Assembly (NCBI GenBank): GCA_023455425.1
Contig: JAEYCM010000030.1
Span: forward strand, 95,073 to 159,072
Reading direction: 5' to 3'
Source: Bacillota bacterium
GTDB lineage: Bacteria > Bacillota > Clostridia > Christensenellales > CAG-138
Length of the DNA stretch: 64,000 nucleotides
Below the pieces are notes generated by a model. The model saw only the letters and a program-made list of their open reading frames with translations, made no database searches and had not been told where the DNA came from. Position 1 is the stretch's first letter, and the number at the start of each line of letters is the position of its first letter. Below are positions 8,315 to 17,053 of this stretch, piece after piece. A program made the translations under genes and the position numbers.

Positions 8315-9352
8315 ATGCAAAACAAAGCCTTTTATATGACTCAAACCAATCACATGGAGCTGCGCGAAATCCCCGTGCCCGAACCCAAGCCCAAAGAGGT
8401 GCTCATTAAAATCGAGTATGTGGGGATCTGCGGTTCCGATTCCCATTATTACGAGTTTGGCAGCATCGGCAGCTTTGTCGTAACGGGCGATTTTATCTTG
8501 GGGCACGAATGCGCGGGCACGGTGGTAGGCCTTGGGGAAGGCGTGACCCACCTTGCGGTCGGAGACCGCGTTGCATTGGAGCCGGGAATCACCTGCGGCC
8601 AATGCCATTACTGCAAGAGCGGAAAATACAACCTCTGCCCGGATGTGGAGTTCTTAGCGACGCCGCCATATGATGGCTGCCTGATGCAGTACATGACGTT
8701 CCCGGAAAACATGTGCTTCAAGCTTCCTGAAAACGTCTCCACCAAGGAAGGCGCGCTGGTGGAACCGCTTGCGGTGGGGATGCACGCGGCAAATCAGGGC
8801 GCAGTCGGCGTCGGGGACTCGGTCGTGATACTGGGTTCCGGCTGCATTGGCCTGATGACGCTGCTCGCCGCCAAAGCCCATGGGGCCGGAAAAGTAATCG
8901 TAACGGATGTCTTAGACAAACGCCTTGCGATTGCAAAGAAACTGGGTGCGGATCTTGTCGTCAACGCGGCGGAGCAGGACGTATTGGAAATCGCCCGCAC
9001 GCTCAATGGCGGCGAAGGCCCCGACGTTGTATTTGAGACCGCGGGCAGCGACAGAACCATCGCGCAGACGCCTTATCTGGTGCGCCGCGGCGGCCGTATC
9101 GTGCTTGTCGGCCTGGCCGGCAAAGACATCGTTCCCTTTGACTTCTCTCAGATCATGGCAAAAGAAGCCAGCATTGAGTCCGTGTTCCGTTACCGCAATA
9201 TTTATCCTGCCGCCATCGCGGCGATCGCCGCCGGCAAAATCGACGTCTCCGGCATTGTCTCGCATGAATTTGATTTTGAGAACACCCCGGAAGCTTTCGA
9301 CTACGCCAGCCATCACAAATCCGACGTGATCAAGGCCGTGATCAAGCTGTAA
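8315..9352 (+). CDS. Zinc-dependent polyol dehydrogenase (sorbitol/xylitol dehydrogenase-like)
   Basis: 345-residue medium-chain dehydrogenase. The catalytic zinc ligands are visible as GICGSDSHYY (Cys about 39), GHECAG (His-Glu about 67) and VEPLAVGMHA. The structural-zinc pattern C-x2-C-x2-C-x7-C (CGQCHYCKSGKYNLC, about 96-110) is complete. The Rossmann fold has GSGCIGLMTLLAAK and an aspartate in VTDVLDKR, which predicts NAD over NADP. Family members oxidise sorbitol, xylitol or L-threonine. Lying last in the importer operon and close to xylulokinase, it most likely oxidises a pentitol to xylulose. It is preceded by AAGGAG. Confidence 0.88.
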   Translation: MQNKAFYMTQTNHMELREIPVPEPKPKEVLIKIEYVGICGSDSHYYEFGSIGSFVVTGDFILGHECAGTVVGLGEGVTHLAVGDRVALEPGITCGQCHYCKSGKYNLCPDVEFLATPPYDGCLMQYMTFPENMCFKLPENVSTKEGALVEPLAVGMHAANQGAVGVGDSVVILGSGCIGLMTLLAAKAHGAGKVIVTDVLDKRLAIAKKLGADLVVNAAEQDVLEIARTLNGGEGPDVVFETAGSDRTIAQTPYLVRRGGRIVLVGLAGKDIVPFDFSQIMAKEASIESVFRYRNIYPAAIAAIAAGKIDVSGIVSHEFDFENTPEAFDYASHHKSDVIKAVIKL

Positions 9353-9399
9353 TGTTTATCCCGGATAAAATGGACATCGGTTAACATGCATGCAAACGT

Positions 9400-9435
9400 A
9401 AGCTGACGCCTTCCCTTGGAGGCGTCAGCTTTTTC
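9400..9435 (+). terminator. Intrinsic terminator of the sugar/polyol operon
   Basis: AAGCTGACGCC / GGCGTCAGCTT stem with a 10-nt loop, then TTTTTC, 48 bp after the dehydrogenase stop. Confidence 0.85.
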
Positions 9436-9493
9436 ATTGGGCATTGTTTCGGTTTGTTTCCGGAAGTTCCGGCTGGAAACAAAAACGCGCGGC

Positions 9494-11041
9494 TTATTTT
9501 TTCTTCAGCTTATCCTCATACATGTTTTGATCCACGATTGCGATCATCTGATCCATATTGAGGTCCATTTCGGGCCGGTAAGAGAAGATCCCCATACTTG
9601 CGTTGACCGGATACGGCTTATAGTGTTCCCCGTTCAACGTTTCAAACCTTTGGGCAATCCTGCGGCGGGTCCCTTCTGCTTCCTGTTCATCATCGGTATG
9701 AAACAGTATGATAAATTCATCGCCGCCGTAGCGGAACATGGTATCGTTGGGTTTAATTTCTTCCCCGATTATTCTGCAAACATCAACAATGAAGGCATCC
9801 CCCTCCACATGGCCGAATTGGTCGTTCACCATTTTAAGATTGTCCATGTCAAAAAAGCAAAGTTGAAATCCTGTTTTTTCGTGTTGGGCGGCCTCAAGCC
9901 TTCTTCTTACAAGGTCCATACCGACCCTTCTGTTCAGTACGCCCGTCAGGCTGTCCATAGACGCATTGATGGTCAGTTCATGCTCCATCCTCCTGATTTC
10001 CGAGATATCCGCAACCCCGCTCAAAATAGCTCTTTCTCCAAAATAGTCGATCAGCTCATAATTTACGATCGCGCATTTCACTTGCCCGGACAGCGTCTTT
10101 TGCTCCACCACATAATCATTCACTTTTCCGTCAATCTCGAGCATGTTGCAGATGACGTCCAAGTCCGAGATATTTTCATAGAGATCCCGGTGATGAAGCA
10201 CCGCGCACTGTTCTTTGGAAATTTCATAAAACAACATTGCCCTTTGATTCGCATATTGGATTTTTCCGTCCTCAAATCGGGATATAACCAATGGAAAAGG
10301 ATTGATTTCAAACAATTTGATGAATGTCGCCTTATCCTCTTTGAGCATTTCTTCATTTAAGAAGTTTTTGACGTTATACCGGTACATGATCAGAAACAAC
10401 ACAAGCGCCACCAGGACCGTGGTGGTGGAATTGAATATTTTGACCGCAATCGTGCTGTTTTGATAGATAGATAAAAGGGCCGCCGCAAAGCAGATATGAA
10501 CAAACCCGTATATCCCCAATATCCATTTGGGGTACATCGGAACGACCAGCGCCACTACAAGAACCACCAGAACATAGGCGTCAATGTTTCCGGTGTATCG
10601 CTGGCTGTTAAAAGACATCGCCGCCGCCGTCAGCAATGTGAGGAACGCTTCGGAAAGAATTGCCGCTTTGGCAAAATAAGAAAGACGGTATCGTTCCGAT
10701 TTTTCAATTGCTCTGTAAATGATAATATATCCAAACGAGCATACCAGCCCCGCAATGTGTATGGATAAAAGCGTCTGACGATACAGCACGTCGGCTGTGG
10801 CATCCCTCTTCAAAATGATATCAAGAAAAAAACTGAAAAGACACGCAACAAACGTGAGCCAATTGAACAGCTTGGCGCGTTGTAAACCGACTGCGGTGTA
10901 TTTCCTTTTAAATTCCGCATTGTTTTTAAAATCCGTATTTAAAAATAAACGCTCGGAAAGTCTATGGAAAAATTGCATGGTACGCTTTGCCAGACACCCT
11001 TCCGTTATCGTCTTTGATTTTGGGCTTTTATTTTGCATCAA
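9494..11041 (-). CDS. Membrane diguanylate cyclase (MHYT/7TM-like N-terminus, PAS, GGDEF)
   Basis: 515 residues. After about 50 polar residues come six or so hydrophobic helices (about 58-230), then a PAS-like domain (about 235-350, LFEINPFPLVISRFEDGKIQ) and a C-terminal GGDEF domain (about 355-510). The active-site motif RYGGDEF and the metal aspartates in FFDMDNLK are intact, so it should make c-di-GMP from two GTP. The product-inhibition I-site would be RxxD five residues upstream; here it reads KPND, so feedback inhibition may be weak. It stands alone on this strand with its own terminator region. The sensed signal is unknown. Confidence 0.88.
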   Translation of the reverse strand: MMQNKSPKSKTITEGCLAKRTMQFFHRLSERLFLNTDFKNNAEFKRKYTAVGLQRAKLFNWLTFVACLFSFFLDIILKRDATADVLYRQTLLSIHIAGLVCSFGYIIIYRAIEKSERYRLSYFAKAAILSEAFLTLLTAAAMSFNSQRYTGNIDAYVLVVLVVALVVPMYPKWILGIYGFVHICFAAALLSIYQNSTIAVKIFNSTTTVLVALVLFLIMYRYNVKNFLNEEMLKEDKATFIKLFEINPFPLVISRFEDGKIQYANQRAMLFYEISKEQCAVLHHRDLYENISDLDVICNMLEIDGKVNDYVVEQKTLSGQVKCAIVNYELIDYFGERAILSGVADISEIRRMEHELTINASMDSLTGVLNRRVGMDLVRRRLEAAQHEKTGFQLCFFDMDNLKMVNDQFGHVEGDAFIVDVCRIIGEEIKPNDTMFRYGGDEFIILFHTDDEQEAEGTRRRIAQRFETLNGEHYKPYPVNASMGIFSYRPEMDLNMDQMIAIVDQNMYEDKLKKK

Positions 11042-11217
11042 AGCATATGCTTATAATCGTTATTCCCGCGCCTTGGTTTATATCTTATTTCGCGCATACC
11101 CTTTTATTATCTACCTCTCCTGTGAAAGTTACAAGATTTAGCTGCGCCGTTTCCGCTCATAAAAGCTCTGCGGCCTTAATCCGTTTGAACACGATACCAT
11201 CGTCTCCCGGGTAAAAA

Positions 11218-11249
11218 GCAAAGCCCGTTCCGGAACGGAACGGGCTTTT
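11218..11249 (-). terminator. Hairpin terminator (bidirectional shape)
   Basis: AAAGCCCGTTCC / GGAACGGGCTTT, 12-bp perfect stem, placed just after the stop of the small minus-strand ORF at 11273. Confidence 0.7.
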
Positions 11250-11272
11250 GCCATAGCCTGTTTTTCGTCATT

Positions 11273-11380
11273 TTAGCCGTTGTCCCTATGTGCGATATAC
11301 TCCGCTATCTGGGTAAAGTCCGCCTGCGACAGCCTCCCCGCCATGCCCTTCCCAAAGTAGGCCACGTCGTCAATCGCCAT
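11273..11380 (-). CDS. Possible 35-residue small protein
   Basis: Open frame from ATG (complement of 11378-11380) to TAA, beginning MAIDDVAYFGKGMAG and ending AEYIAHRDNG. A weak ribosome site (AGGAAAGA) precedes the ATG and a perfect terminator hairpin follows 24 bp after the stop, which is what makes it worth listing. It is amphipathic, with no signal peptide or membrane segment. I do not recognise it; it could also be the surviving tail of a lost gene. Confidence 0.3.
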   Translation of the reverse strand: MAIDDVAYFGKGMAGRLSQADFTQIAEYIAHRDNG

Positions 11381-11583
11381 TCTTTCCTATGTTCAATCAC
11401 AATCCGTTAAAACTAATGATGGCATGAAAATCGCATCAAACCAAAGATATCTTTGCGGTCCAGCCCGTTTTTGTCTACAATAAAGCATATTTCTCTTTGT
11501 ATCCCGCCGCGGCAAGGACGCGCCTGATTGCCGATTGATTGCCCTTGCGAGCGGGTAATTTAGAAGAAAAAGCAGGGGGCCGT

Positions 11584-12531
11584 ATGATCGTTTGCACCTT
11601 ACCGCAGGACCTGATGCAGGAAAAACACTACCGTTATTTTGAGCAGCGGACGAGGACCAGGATTGTTCCCGCCATTACGCACGAAGAACGCGCGCGGCTC
11701 ATCCCGCAGGCGGAAATTTTATTGTCCTTTCCCTCCACCGTAAAAAAATACATCGCACAGGTGGAAACACTCAAATGGGTATTCTGCATGTCCGCAGGCG
11801 TAGAGGAGCTGCCGTTTGACGAGCTGATGGAACGAAAGATCGTCGTCTCCAACGCAAGCGGCGTGCACGCCGAGCAGATGTCCGAGCACACGCTGGGCGT
11901 CATGATCGCATTTTGCCGGGAATTTCACACGCTGATGAAAAACCAGTTTGCAAACAAGTGGGAGCGCCGGATGGACGTAGACGAGCTTTCCGGCAAAACC
12001 CTGTGCGTGATTGGCACAGGCAGCGTGGGCCGGGAGATCGCCCGCAAGGCAAAAGCCTTTTATATGAACGTCATCGGCGTGAAAAGCATCCCCGCAACGC
12101 TGCCCGACTTTGACGAAATCTATCCGTCCACACGCCTGCGCGACGCGCTACAAGCATCCGATTATATCGTTCTGATCGCGCCGCTGACCGACGCGACCTA
12201 CCACATGATCGGCTTAAGCGAGTTTCAATGCATGAAGCCAAGCGCCGTGTTCATCAATATTTCAAGAGGCGATACCGTCGATGAAGAGGCCCTGCTGATG
12301 GCCCTGGAGAACGGCTGGATCAAAGGCGCGGGATTGGATGTGTTCCATGAAGAACCGCTTCCGCAGGAAAGCAGGCTCTGGAAGCTCGATAACGTGATTT
12401 TAACACCGCATAATTCCGGCCTGAGCCGGCATTATTTCCAAAAATGCGTGGCGCTTTTTGCGGACGCGTATGAGCGTTTCATCTCCGGGCATGGCGTTCT
12501 CAACCAAATCGACCTAAAAAAAGGGTATTGA
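11584..12531 (+). CDS. D-2-hydroxyacid dehydrogenase (NAD-dependent)
   Basis: 315 residues. The NAD-binding Rossmann domain is in the middle (LCVIGTGSVGREIARKAKAF, about 137-156). The catalytic triad of the family is present: Arg in NISRGDTVDEEAL, Glu in FHEEPLP and His in TPHNSG. It would reduce a 2-keto acid (pyruvate, hydroxypyruvate or glyoxylate type) to the D-2-hydroxy acid, or the reverse. ATG 11584 is chosen over TTG 11539 because AGGGGG lies 4 bp upstream of it. Substrate cannot be predicted; it stands alone, convergent with the next gene. Confidence 0.88.
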   Translation: MIVCTLPQDLMQEKHYRYFEQRTRTRIVPAITHEERARLIPQAEILLSFPSTVKKYIAQVETLKWVFCMSAGVEELPFDELMERKIVVSNASGVHAEQMSEHTLGVMIAFCREFHTLMKNQFANKWERRMDVDELSGKTLCVIGTGSVGREIARKAKAFYMNVIGVKSIPATLPDFDEIYPSTRLRDALQASDYIVLIAPLTDATYHMIGLSEFQCMKPSAVFINISRGDTVDEEALLMALENGWIKGAGLDVFHEEPLPQESRLWKLDNVILTPHNSGLSRHYFQKCVALFADAYERFISGHGVLNQIDLKKGY

Positions 12532-12553
12532 TAGGAAACGCAAAGGCAGACCG

Positions 12554-13117
12554 TTATGGGGCCGTTTGAACGGCAGGCTGAAGCAGAGGGCTTTCCGTTC
12601 GAGTCGGCAACTGAAAGTGCATGGCGATGCCCTCGACCATATAATTCGAAATTTGCTGCGCATTGAAATGCGCGGCATCAAATTGCTCAATGGCTCCACG
12701 GAAATCTTCTTCCCGCAGCCTCCACAGCAAGGTCTCTTCCAAAAGGAACCGTTGGTAGAGAAGTTCCATCCATGTCGCCATGTCCCAGTGTGGATTGATG
12801 GAGGCAAGGAATTGCGCAATTTCACTCGCATTTCCATACCACACGGTTCTTTGTTCTTCCGCGTTTTGCCCAGTTCTGACGATGGCCGCAAGTTCCGAGA
12901 GCAGCAGGATATGCCGCGTCAACAGTTCCTGAAACCGCCTTGCGTTTCCCTCTCCGTAAAACGGAACAAATACATCGGCAAATTCGGCTGCGTTGCGCAG
13001 GATACGGGAAGCGACATATCCTGAGCCGCGCTGGCTGTACATTAGGTTCAGGATATAATATCTGGTCCAAAACAGGAAATCAATCCATAAGTCCCGGATT
13101 CTTTCGTCCCAGTCCAT
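12554..13117 (-). CDS. Conserved hypothetical protein, all-helical, 187 residues
   Basis: No signal peptide and no real membrane segment; rich in Trp, Phe, Tyr and Arg. Blocks such as DLWIDFLFWTRYYIL, RILRNAAEFADVFVPFYG, HILLLSELAAIV and WYGNASEIAQFLASINPHW recall a family of small soluble proteins found in many Firmicutes and often mis-labelled acetylglutamate kinase. No enzyme motif is visible and I assign no function. It ends 22 bp from the convergent dehydrogenase gene. Confidence 0.7.
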   Translation of the reverse strand: MDWDERIRDLWIDFLFWTRYYILNLMYSQRGSGYVASRILRNAAEFADVFVPFYGEGNARRFQELLTRHILLLSELAAIVRTGQNAEEQRTVWYGNASEIAQFLASINPHWDMATWMELLYQRFLLEETLLWRLREEDFRGAIEQFDAAHFNAQQISNYMVEGIAMHFQLPTRTESPLLQPAVQTAP

Positions 13118-13257
13118 ATTTCAGTCCCGCCTTCCCCGTACTCCTTACAATATATGCAGATGAAACGACTTTCGGGCAAAATTGTGCAGGAAATGGAATG
13201 CAGTATAGCAATGATAAAAAGCAATAAGCCCGCTCAGGATCGGACTACATAAAAGAT

Positions 13258-13362
13258 GTCCGATTTGACGACATGCGCGTCAAACCGGACACTTGCGTTT
13301 GGGGTTGTTGCGCCAACCCAGAGCGGGAATGTTCAAAGAAGCGGCATATGCCACTTCTTTGA
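13258..13362 (-). repeat. Family A palindromic repeat, copy 1
   Basis: Hairpin GTCCGATTTGACG / CGTCAAACCGGAC (13-bp arms, one mismatch, 7-nt loop ACATGCG), followed by ACACTTGCG, then a second inverted repeat at 13333-13362 centred on GGCATATGCC. It sits 6 bp beyond the metQ stop and may act as its terminator. Confidence 0.75.
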
Positions 13363-13368
13363 CAATGG

Positions 13369-14262
13369 TTAAAATACCGGCACGACAGCGCCCTGATAGG
13401 TGGTTTCGATATACGCCTTCACCTCGGGGCTGGTGGCCGCCTGCACAAGCGCCTGGATGGTCGGGTTGTTTTCGTTCCCGTTCTTTACGGCAATGAAGTT
13501 TGCAAACGTGGTCGCGGCGACGGAAGCAGGATCTTCTTTTGCAAGCGCGTCGGTCGCGGCGTTGAGCCCGGCCTGGATCGCAAAGTTGCCGTTAATGACG
13601 GCGATGTCCACATCCTGCAAGGAGCGGGTGAGCTGCTCCGCAGCGATTTCAATAATCTTGAGGTTCTTGGGATTTTCCACGATATCGTTGACGGTGGTAT
13701 TGAGGTCAGCACCCTCTTTAAGTTTGATCAGGCCCTGAGCCTCAAGCAGCAGCAGCGCGCGCGCTTCGTTGGTGGTATCGTTGGGGACCGCTACCTGCGC
13801 TTTATCGGCAAGCGCATCAAGAGAGGCGGTTTTGCCCGCATAGATGCCGAGCGGCTCAAAGTGGACGTTCACGACGGGTACGATATCCGTGCCCTGCTCC
13901 GCGTTGAACTGATCAAGATACGGCTTGTGCTGGAAGTAGTTTGCGTCCAGGTCTCCGCTGTCGAGCGCCAGGTTGGGCTGCACGTAATCCGTGAACTCCA
14001 CAATCTGCAGATCATAGCCCTGGGCTGCGAGCAGTTCTTTTACAATGCTCAGGATTTCCGCGTGCGGGGTGGGCGTTGCGCCAATTTTAATCACGATGGG
14101 CGCGGGCGTCTCCGCCGGAGTTTCAGCGGGAGCTTCGGTAGGCTGGGCCGTTTCCGCCACGGGGGCCTGGGTCTGTTCGGGCGCTGCGGGAGCGGATGCG
14201 CAGCCTGCGAACAGGGCTACTGCGAGCAGGACTGCGGCAAACAAAGCGAGATACTTCTTCAT
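13369..14262 (-). CDS. metQ: Methionine-binding lipoprotein MetQ (NlpA family)
   Basis: 297 residues: signal peptide with lipobox LFAGC, an acidic Ala/Pro/Thr-rich linker of about 50 residues, then the NlpA domain starting IVIKIGATPTPHAEIL. Diagnostic blocks are VEFTDYVQPNLALDSGDLDANYFQHKPYL (split here from the longer motif) and VAVPNDTTNEARALLLLEAQGLI. It captures methionine at the membrane surface and passes it to MetI. ATG 14262 is used, with GGAGG 8 bp upstream; a longer frame to 14316 includes that ribosome site and is unlikely. It is the last gene of metNIQ. Confidence 0.92.
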   Translation of the reverse strand: MKKYLALFAAVLLAVALFAGCASAPAAPEQTQAPVAETAQPTEAPAETPAETPAPIVIKIGATPTPHAEILSIVKELLAAQGYDLQIVEFTDYVQPNLALDSGDLDANYFQHKPYLDQFNAEQGTDIVPVVNVHFEPLGIYAGKTASLDALADKAQVAVPNDTTNEARALLLLEAQGLIKLKEGADLNTTVNDIVENPKNLKIIEIAAEQLTRSLQDVDIAVINGNFAIQAGLNAATDALAKEDPASVAATTFANFIAVKNGNENNPTIQALVQAATSPEVKAYIETTYQGAVVPVF

Positions 14263-14284
14263 GTCTTTTTCCTCCAGTAATGAT

Positions 14285-14939
14285 TTAATTTTTTCTTTTA
14301 TCCGAGCGCTTGGCAATTTTCATGCCAACCTCCTGGAATATCTGTACAAGCACCACCAGCAGCGCGGCCGTTACCAGCATGATATCCGTCTGGTATCTGT
14401 TATAGCCGTAACGGATGGCGATATCGCCCAATCCGCCGCCGCCCACAAAGCCGGCCATGGCGGAATAGCCCAATATGGTGGTGATGGCGATGGCCCCGCC
14501 CACAAGGAGCGAAGGCCGTGCTTCCGAGAGCAGCACCTTGAATATGATCTGCGACGGGGAAGCCCCCATGGACTGCGCCGCCTCCACCACGCCGCGGTCC
14601 ACCTCTTTAAAAGAGGATTCCACCAGCCGCGCAATGAACGGCGCTGCGGAAATCACCAACGGCACAATTGTCGCGTCGGAGCCGATGGTGGTCCCCGTAA
14701 TAAACCGCGTGATGGGGGACACCGCAAGCAGCAGGATCAAAAACGGCAGGGACCGGACGATATTGATGAAAATATCCAGCGCTTTATAGAGCCAATGAAC
14801 GGGGCGGATGCCGTCGCGCGCAGTCATCACCAGCACAATGCCCAATGGCAACCCCAGCGCATAGGCAAGCAGGGTGGAGGCCACTACCATATACAACGTC
14901 TCGCCGATGCCCTTTACAATCATCTGCACTACAGCGGGC

Positions 14940-14947
<8 letters not shown>
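14285..14947 (-). CDS. metI: Methionine ABC transporter permease
   Basis: 220 residues, five predicted membrane helices, BPD_transp_1 fold. It shows the MetI blocks ETLYMVVASTLLAYALGLPLG, INIVRSLPFLILL and the EAA loop EAAQSMGASPSQIIFKVLL, followed by SAMAGFVGGGGLGDIAIRYGYNRYQ. Its first codon overlaps the end of metN by 8 bp, and metQ follows after 22 bp, so all three form one operon. Confidence 0.93.
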
Positions 14948-15959
<1,012 letters not shown>

Positions 15960-16061
15960 ATCTTCTTCCCTGTCGGCTACCTTGCCAGGCCGGGATATTT
16001 TCCCCGCCCGCAGGAAAGCATGCTCCATCGCATTATTTCATATTAAAACTATATGAATATT

Positions 16062-16090
16062 AGGATATATCTTTCGAATGCTAATGTCAA
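16062..16090 (-). promoter_or_regulatory. Sigma-A promoter of metNIQ
   Basis: Reading the minus strand: TTGACA (complement of 16085-16090), 17-nt spacer, TATCCT (complement of 16062-16067). The leader to metN would be about 95 nt. Confidence 0.65.
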
Positions 16091-16201
16091 GGGCAGTGAA
16101 AGAATATATTATGTGCAATCTATATCCGTCACATGAGGCATACCCGTTACCCGCATAGCAGGACGCCCCGCTGCCCTCAAAAGCGTAAGCCGTCAAAACA
16201 C

Positions 16202-16304
16202 GTCCGATTTGACGAAATGCGCGTCAAATCGGACACCTTGCGTAGGGATGCAACGTCAGCCCTGCACGGAAAAACCCGAAAAAGTGGCATATGCCACTTT
16301 TTCG
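16202..16304 (-). repeat. Family A palindromic repeat, copy 2
   Basis: Perfect 13-bp arms GTCCGATTTGACG / CGTCAAATCGGAC with loop AAATGCG, then ACACCTTGCG, then a 28-bp perfect palindrome at 16277-16304 centred on GGCATATGCC (arms CGAAAAAGTGGCAT). It fills most of the gap between metN and the superoxide dismutase gene; the rest of 15960-16363 holds the metN promoter and a terminator. Confidence 0.78.
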
Positions 16305-16313
16305 AAAAGTAAA

Positions 16314-16338
16314 CGCCCCGCGGGATAACCGCGGGGCG
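16314..16338 (-). terminator. Hairpin terminator after superoxide dismutase
   Basis: CGCCCCGCGG / CCGCGGGGCG, 10-bp stem, GATAA loop, 26 bp beyond the sod stop. The T-run is short (TTTA) on the minus strand. Confidence 0.65.
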
Positions 16339-16363
16339 CTCAAATTTCTGTTTATATGAATGT

Positions 16364-16984
16364 TTATTTGCGCGCGGCGTCGTACAGCTTTGCGACTGCC
16401 GCCCAGTCCACCACGTTCCAGAACGCCTTCACATAATCGGCGCGCAGGTTTTTGTATTTGAGATAATACGCGTGCTCCCAGACGTCGATGCCGAGGATGG
16501 GTATGAGGCCCTTGCCTTCCATCAGCGGGTTATCCTGGTTGGGAGAGGAACTGACACTCAGTTTGCCGGAAGCGTCCGTACTCACCCAGGCCCAGCCGGA
16601 ACCAAACCGGCCGATGGCCGCCGCGGTCGCCTTTTCCTTTAGGGCGTCGATGCCGCCGAAATCGGCGTTGATCTGCTTGAGAAGAGCGCCGTCCGGGTCC
16701 CCGCCGCCGTTGGGGGAAAGGGTGCCGAAATAGAGGTTGTGGTTATAAAAACCACCGCCGTTGTTGCGGATGGCGGTACGCAGGCCCTCATCCGCAATGG
16801 AGGAAAGGTCCCCTAAAACCGCCTCAATGGCTTTTCCCGCAAGCGCGGGGTCTTTTTCCAGCGCCGCGTTCAGGTTGTTGGTGTACGTTGCATGGTGCTT
16901 GGTATAATGCGTGATCATAGTGAGCTCGTCAATATGGGGCTCAAGCGCTTTAAAATCGTATGTCAATGCGATCTGTTTCAACAT
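16364..16984 (-). CDS. sodA: Superoxide dismutase, Mn/Fe type
   Basis: 206 residues, the full length of the family. It converts superoxide to O2 and H2O2 in the cytoplasm. Metal ligands are visible: His in MITHYTKHHATY, His in GGFYNHNLYF, and Asp/His in DVWEHAYYLKY. The SSPNQDNPL segment has the glutamine placement typical of Mn or cambialistic enzymes, though metal cannot be proved from sequence. It has no signal peptide. The FprA flavoprotein gene lies 69 bp upstream on the same strand, so they may form an oxygen-defence operon. AAAGGAG precedes the ATG. Confidence 0.92.
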   Translation of the reverse strand: MLKQIALTYDFKALEPHIDELTMITHYTKHHATYTNNLNAALEKDPALAGKAIEAVLGDLSSIADEGLRTAIRNNGGGFYNHNLYFGTLSPNGGGDPDGALLKQINADFGGIDALKEKATAAAIGRFGSGWAWVSTDASGKLSVSSSPNQDNPLMEGKGLIPILGIDVWEHAYYLKYKNLRADYVKAFWNVVDWAAVAKLYDAARK

Positions 16985-17053
16985 GGTTCAATACTCCTTT
17001 TTCCGTATTTTTTCTTGCTGTTATTTCCACGCCGGTTACGGCGGAGTGCGCGT

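Larger units (their letters stand above)
11042..11583. other. Long intergenic region with one possible small gene
   Basis: About 540 bp. It holds a hairpin (11218-11249) and a 35-codon minus-strand reading frame (11273-11380), listed separately. In the remaining sequence I see only AT-rich promoter-like tracts and the GGGGG ribosome site of the next gene. Confidence 0.5.

Noticed and set aside
12554..13117. Acetylglutamate kinase label for the 187-residue protein
   Set aside because: Relatives sometimes carry that name, but the length and sequence have none of the amino-acid kinase motifs.
15960..16363. Possible SAM riboswitch before metN
   Set aside because: The conserved S-box blocks are missing and the leader is too short.
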